From positions 1 to 40,655 of the forward strand of contig JAWLBR010000016.1 of NCBI GenBank assembly GCA_041687495.1: a stretch of 40,655 nt of DNA, read 5' to 3'. Both the position numbers and the translations under genes were made by a program. The DNA comes from JAWLBR01 sp041687495. GTDB lineage: Bacteria; Bacillota; Limnochordia; DTU087; JAAYGB01. Positions 40,629-40,655 of the stretch are shown here, in pieces (position 1 is the stretch's first letter; the number at the start of each line of letters is the position of its first letter). The notes under the pieces were generated by a model that did no database searches, was not told the DNA's origin, and was given only the letters and a program-made list of their open reading frames with translations.

Positions 40629-40655
40629 ATGGCTGGAACCACTATTCACTTCCCA
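40629..40655 (+). CDS. Start of a gene cut by the right window edge
   Basis: ATG at 40629 with AAAGGAG about 10 bases upstream opens a frame reading MAGTTIHFP to the end of the window. The ATG at 40621 is in another frame and too close to the ribosome binding site. Nine codons are too few to name a product. Confidence 0.45.

Noticed and set aside
1..40655. Insertion sequence, phage, toxin-antitoxin or CRISPR content
   Set aside because: No transposase, integrase or phage gene and no regularly spaced direct repeat was seen; the inverted repeats are short and mostly fit terminators or leaders.

Overview
The window reads as a chromosomal segment of a Gram-positive-lineage bacterium (Firmicutes/Bacillota, deep clostridial or Limnochordia-like grade). 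The main clues are gene order and RNA regulation: a T-box leader in front of glyQ-glyS; the run ppdK-dgt-dnaG-rpoD; ruvC-ruvA-ruvB-DUF2905 next to a BofC-like membrane protein; a YqzL-family small gene before recO; and a primary sigma factor of SigA type. Base composition is moderate (about half G+C by eye). I see no insertion sequence, phage gene or CRISPR array. The genus cannot be fixed from the sequence.

Layout. 1-4950: a GNAT acetyltransferase cut by the window edge, a FabI enoyl-ACP reductase, a doubtful small ORF and a MATE efflux pump, then the far end of a metal ABC transporter. 3333-6404 (minus): a promoter and a long structured leader, a DUF1893 protein, then the ATPase, permease and substrate-binding protein of a zinc/manganese-type ABC importer. 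6423-10727: a sugar-catabolic divergon, with a DapA-family aldolase, an FGGY kinase and a NagA-like deacetylase on minus and an RbsD/FucU mutarotase on plus. 10839-14325 (plus): a three-gene ABC-2 exporter with a near-consensus promoter, then an SGNH hydrolase. 14405-16584: a BON-domain protein divergent from a DegT/DnrJ aminotransferase. 16664-19839: a small winged-helix-like protein divergent from a two-subunit 2-oxoacid:ferredoxin oxidoreductase. 19934-20950: an Old Yellow Enzyme.

21115-31963 (minus) is the core block: T-box, glyQ-glyS, ppdK, dgt, dnaG, rpoD, then tRNA-Asn and tRNA-Ile2 with their own promoter. 32200-33150 (plus) is a lone Gfo/Idh/MocA oxidoreductase. 33227-37271 (minus) is a recombination-repair run: a LexA-like box, ruvC, ruvA, ruvB, DUF2905, yqzL, recO and DUF4342. 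37409-40375 (minus) holds a BofC-like protein, YebC, a PrsW-type protease and a PgsA-type phosphatidyltransferase. A plus-strand gene begins at the right edge.

The points most worth a second look are: ruvB has no canonical start codon and seems to start at ATT; the metal-transporter leader has a three-way-junction fold and a 13-bp hairpin; a YqzL gene lies in another frame of an over-long recO ORF; the PPDK regulatory genes often found beside ppdK are absent, with a 400-bp structured gap in their place; and a LexA-like box sits ahead of ruvC. Most of the remaining content is ordinary housekeeping.
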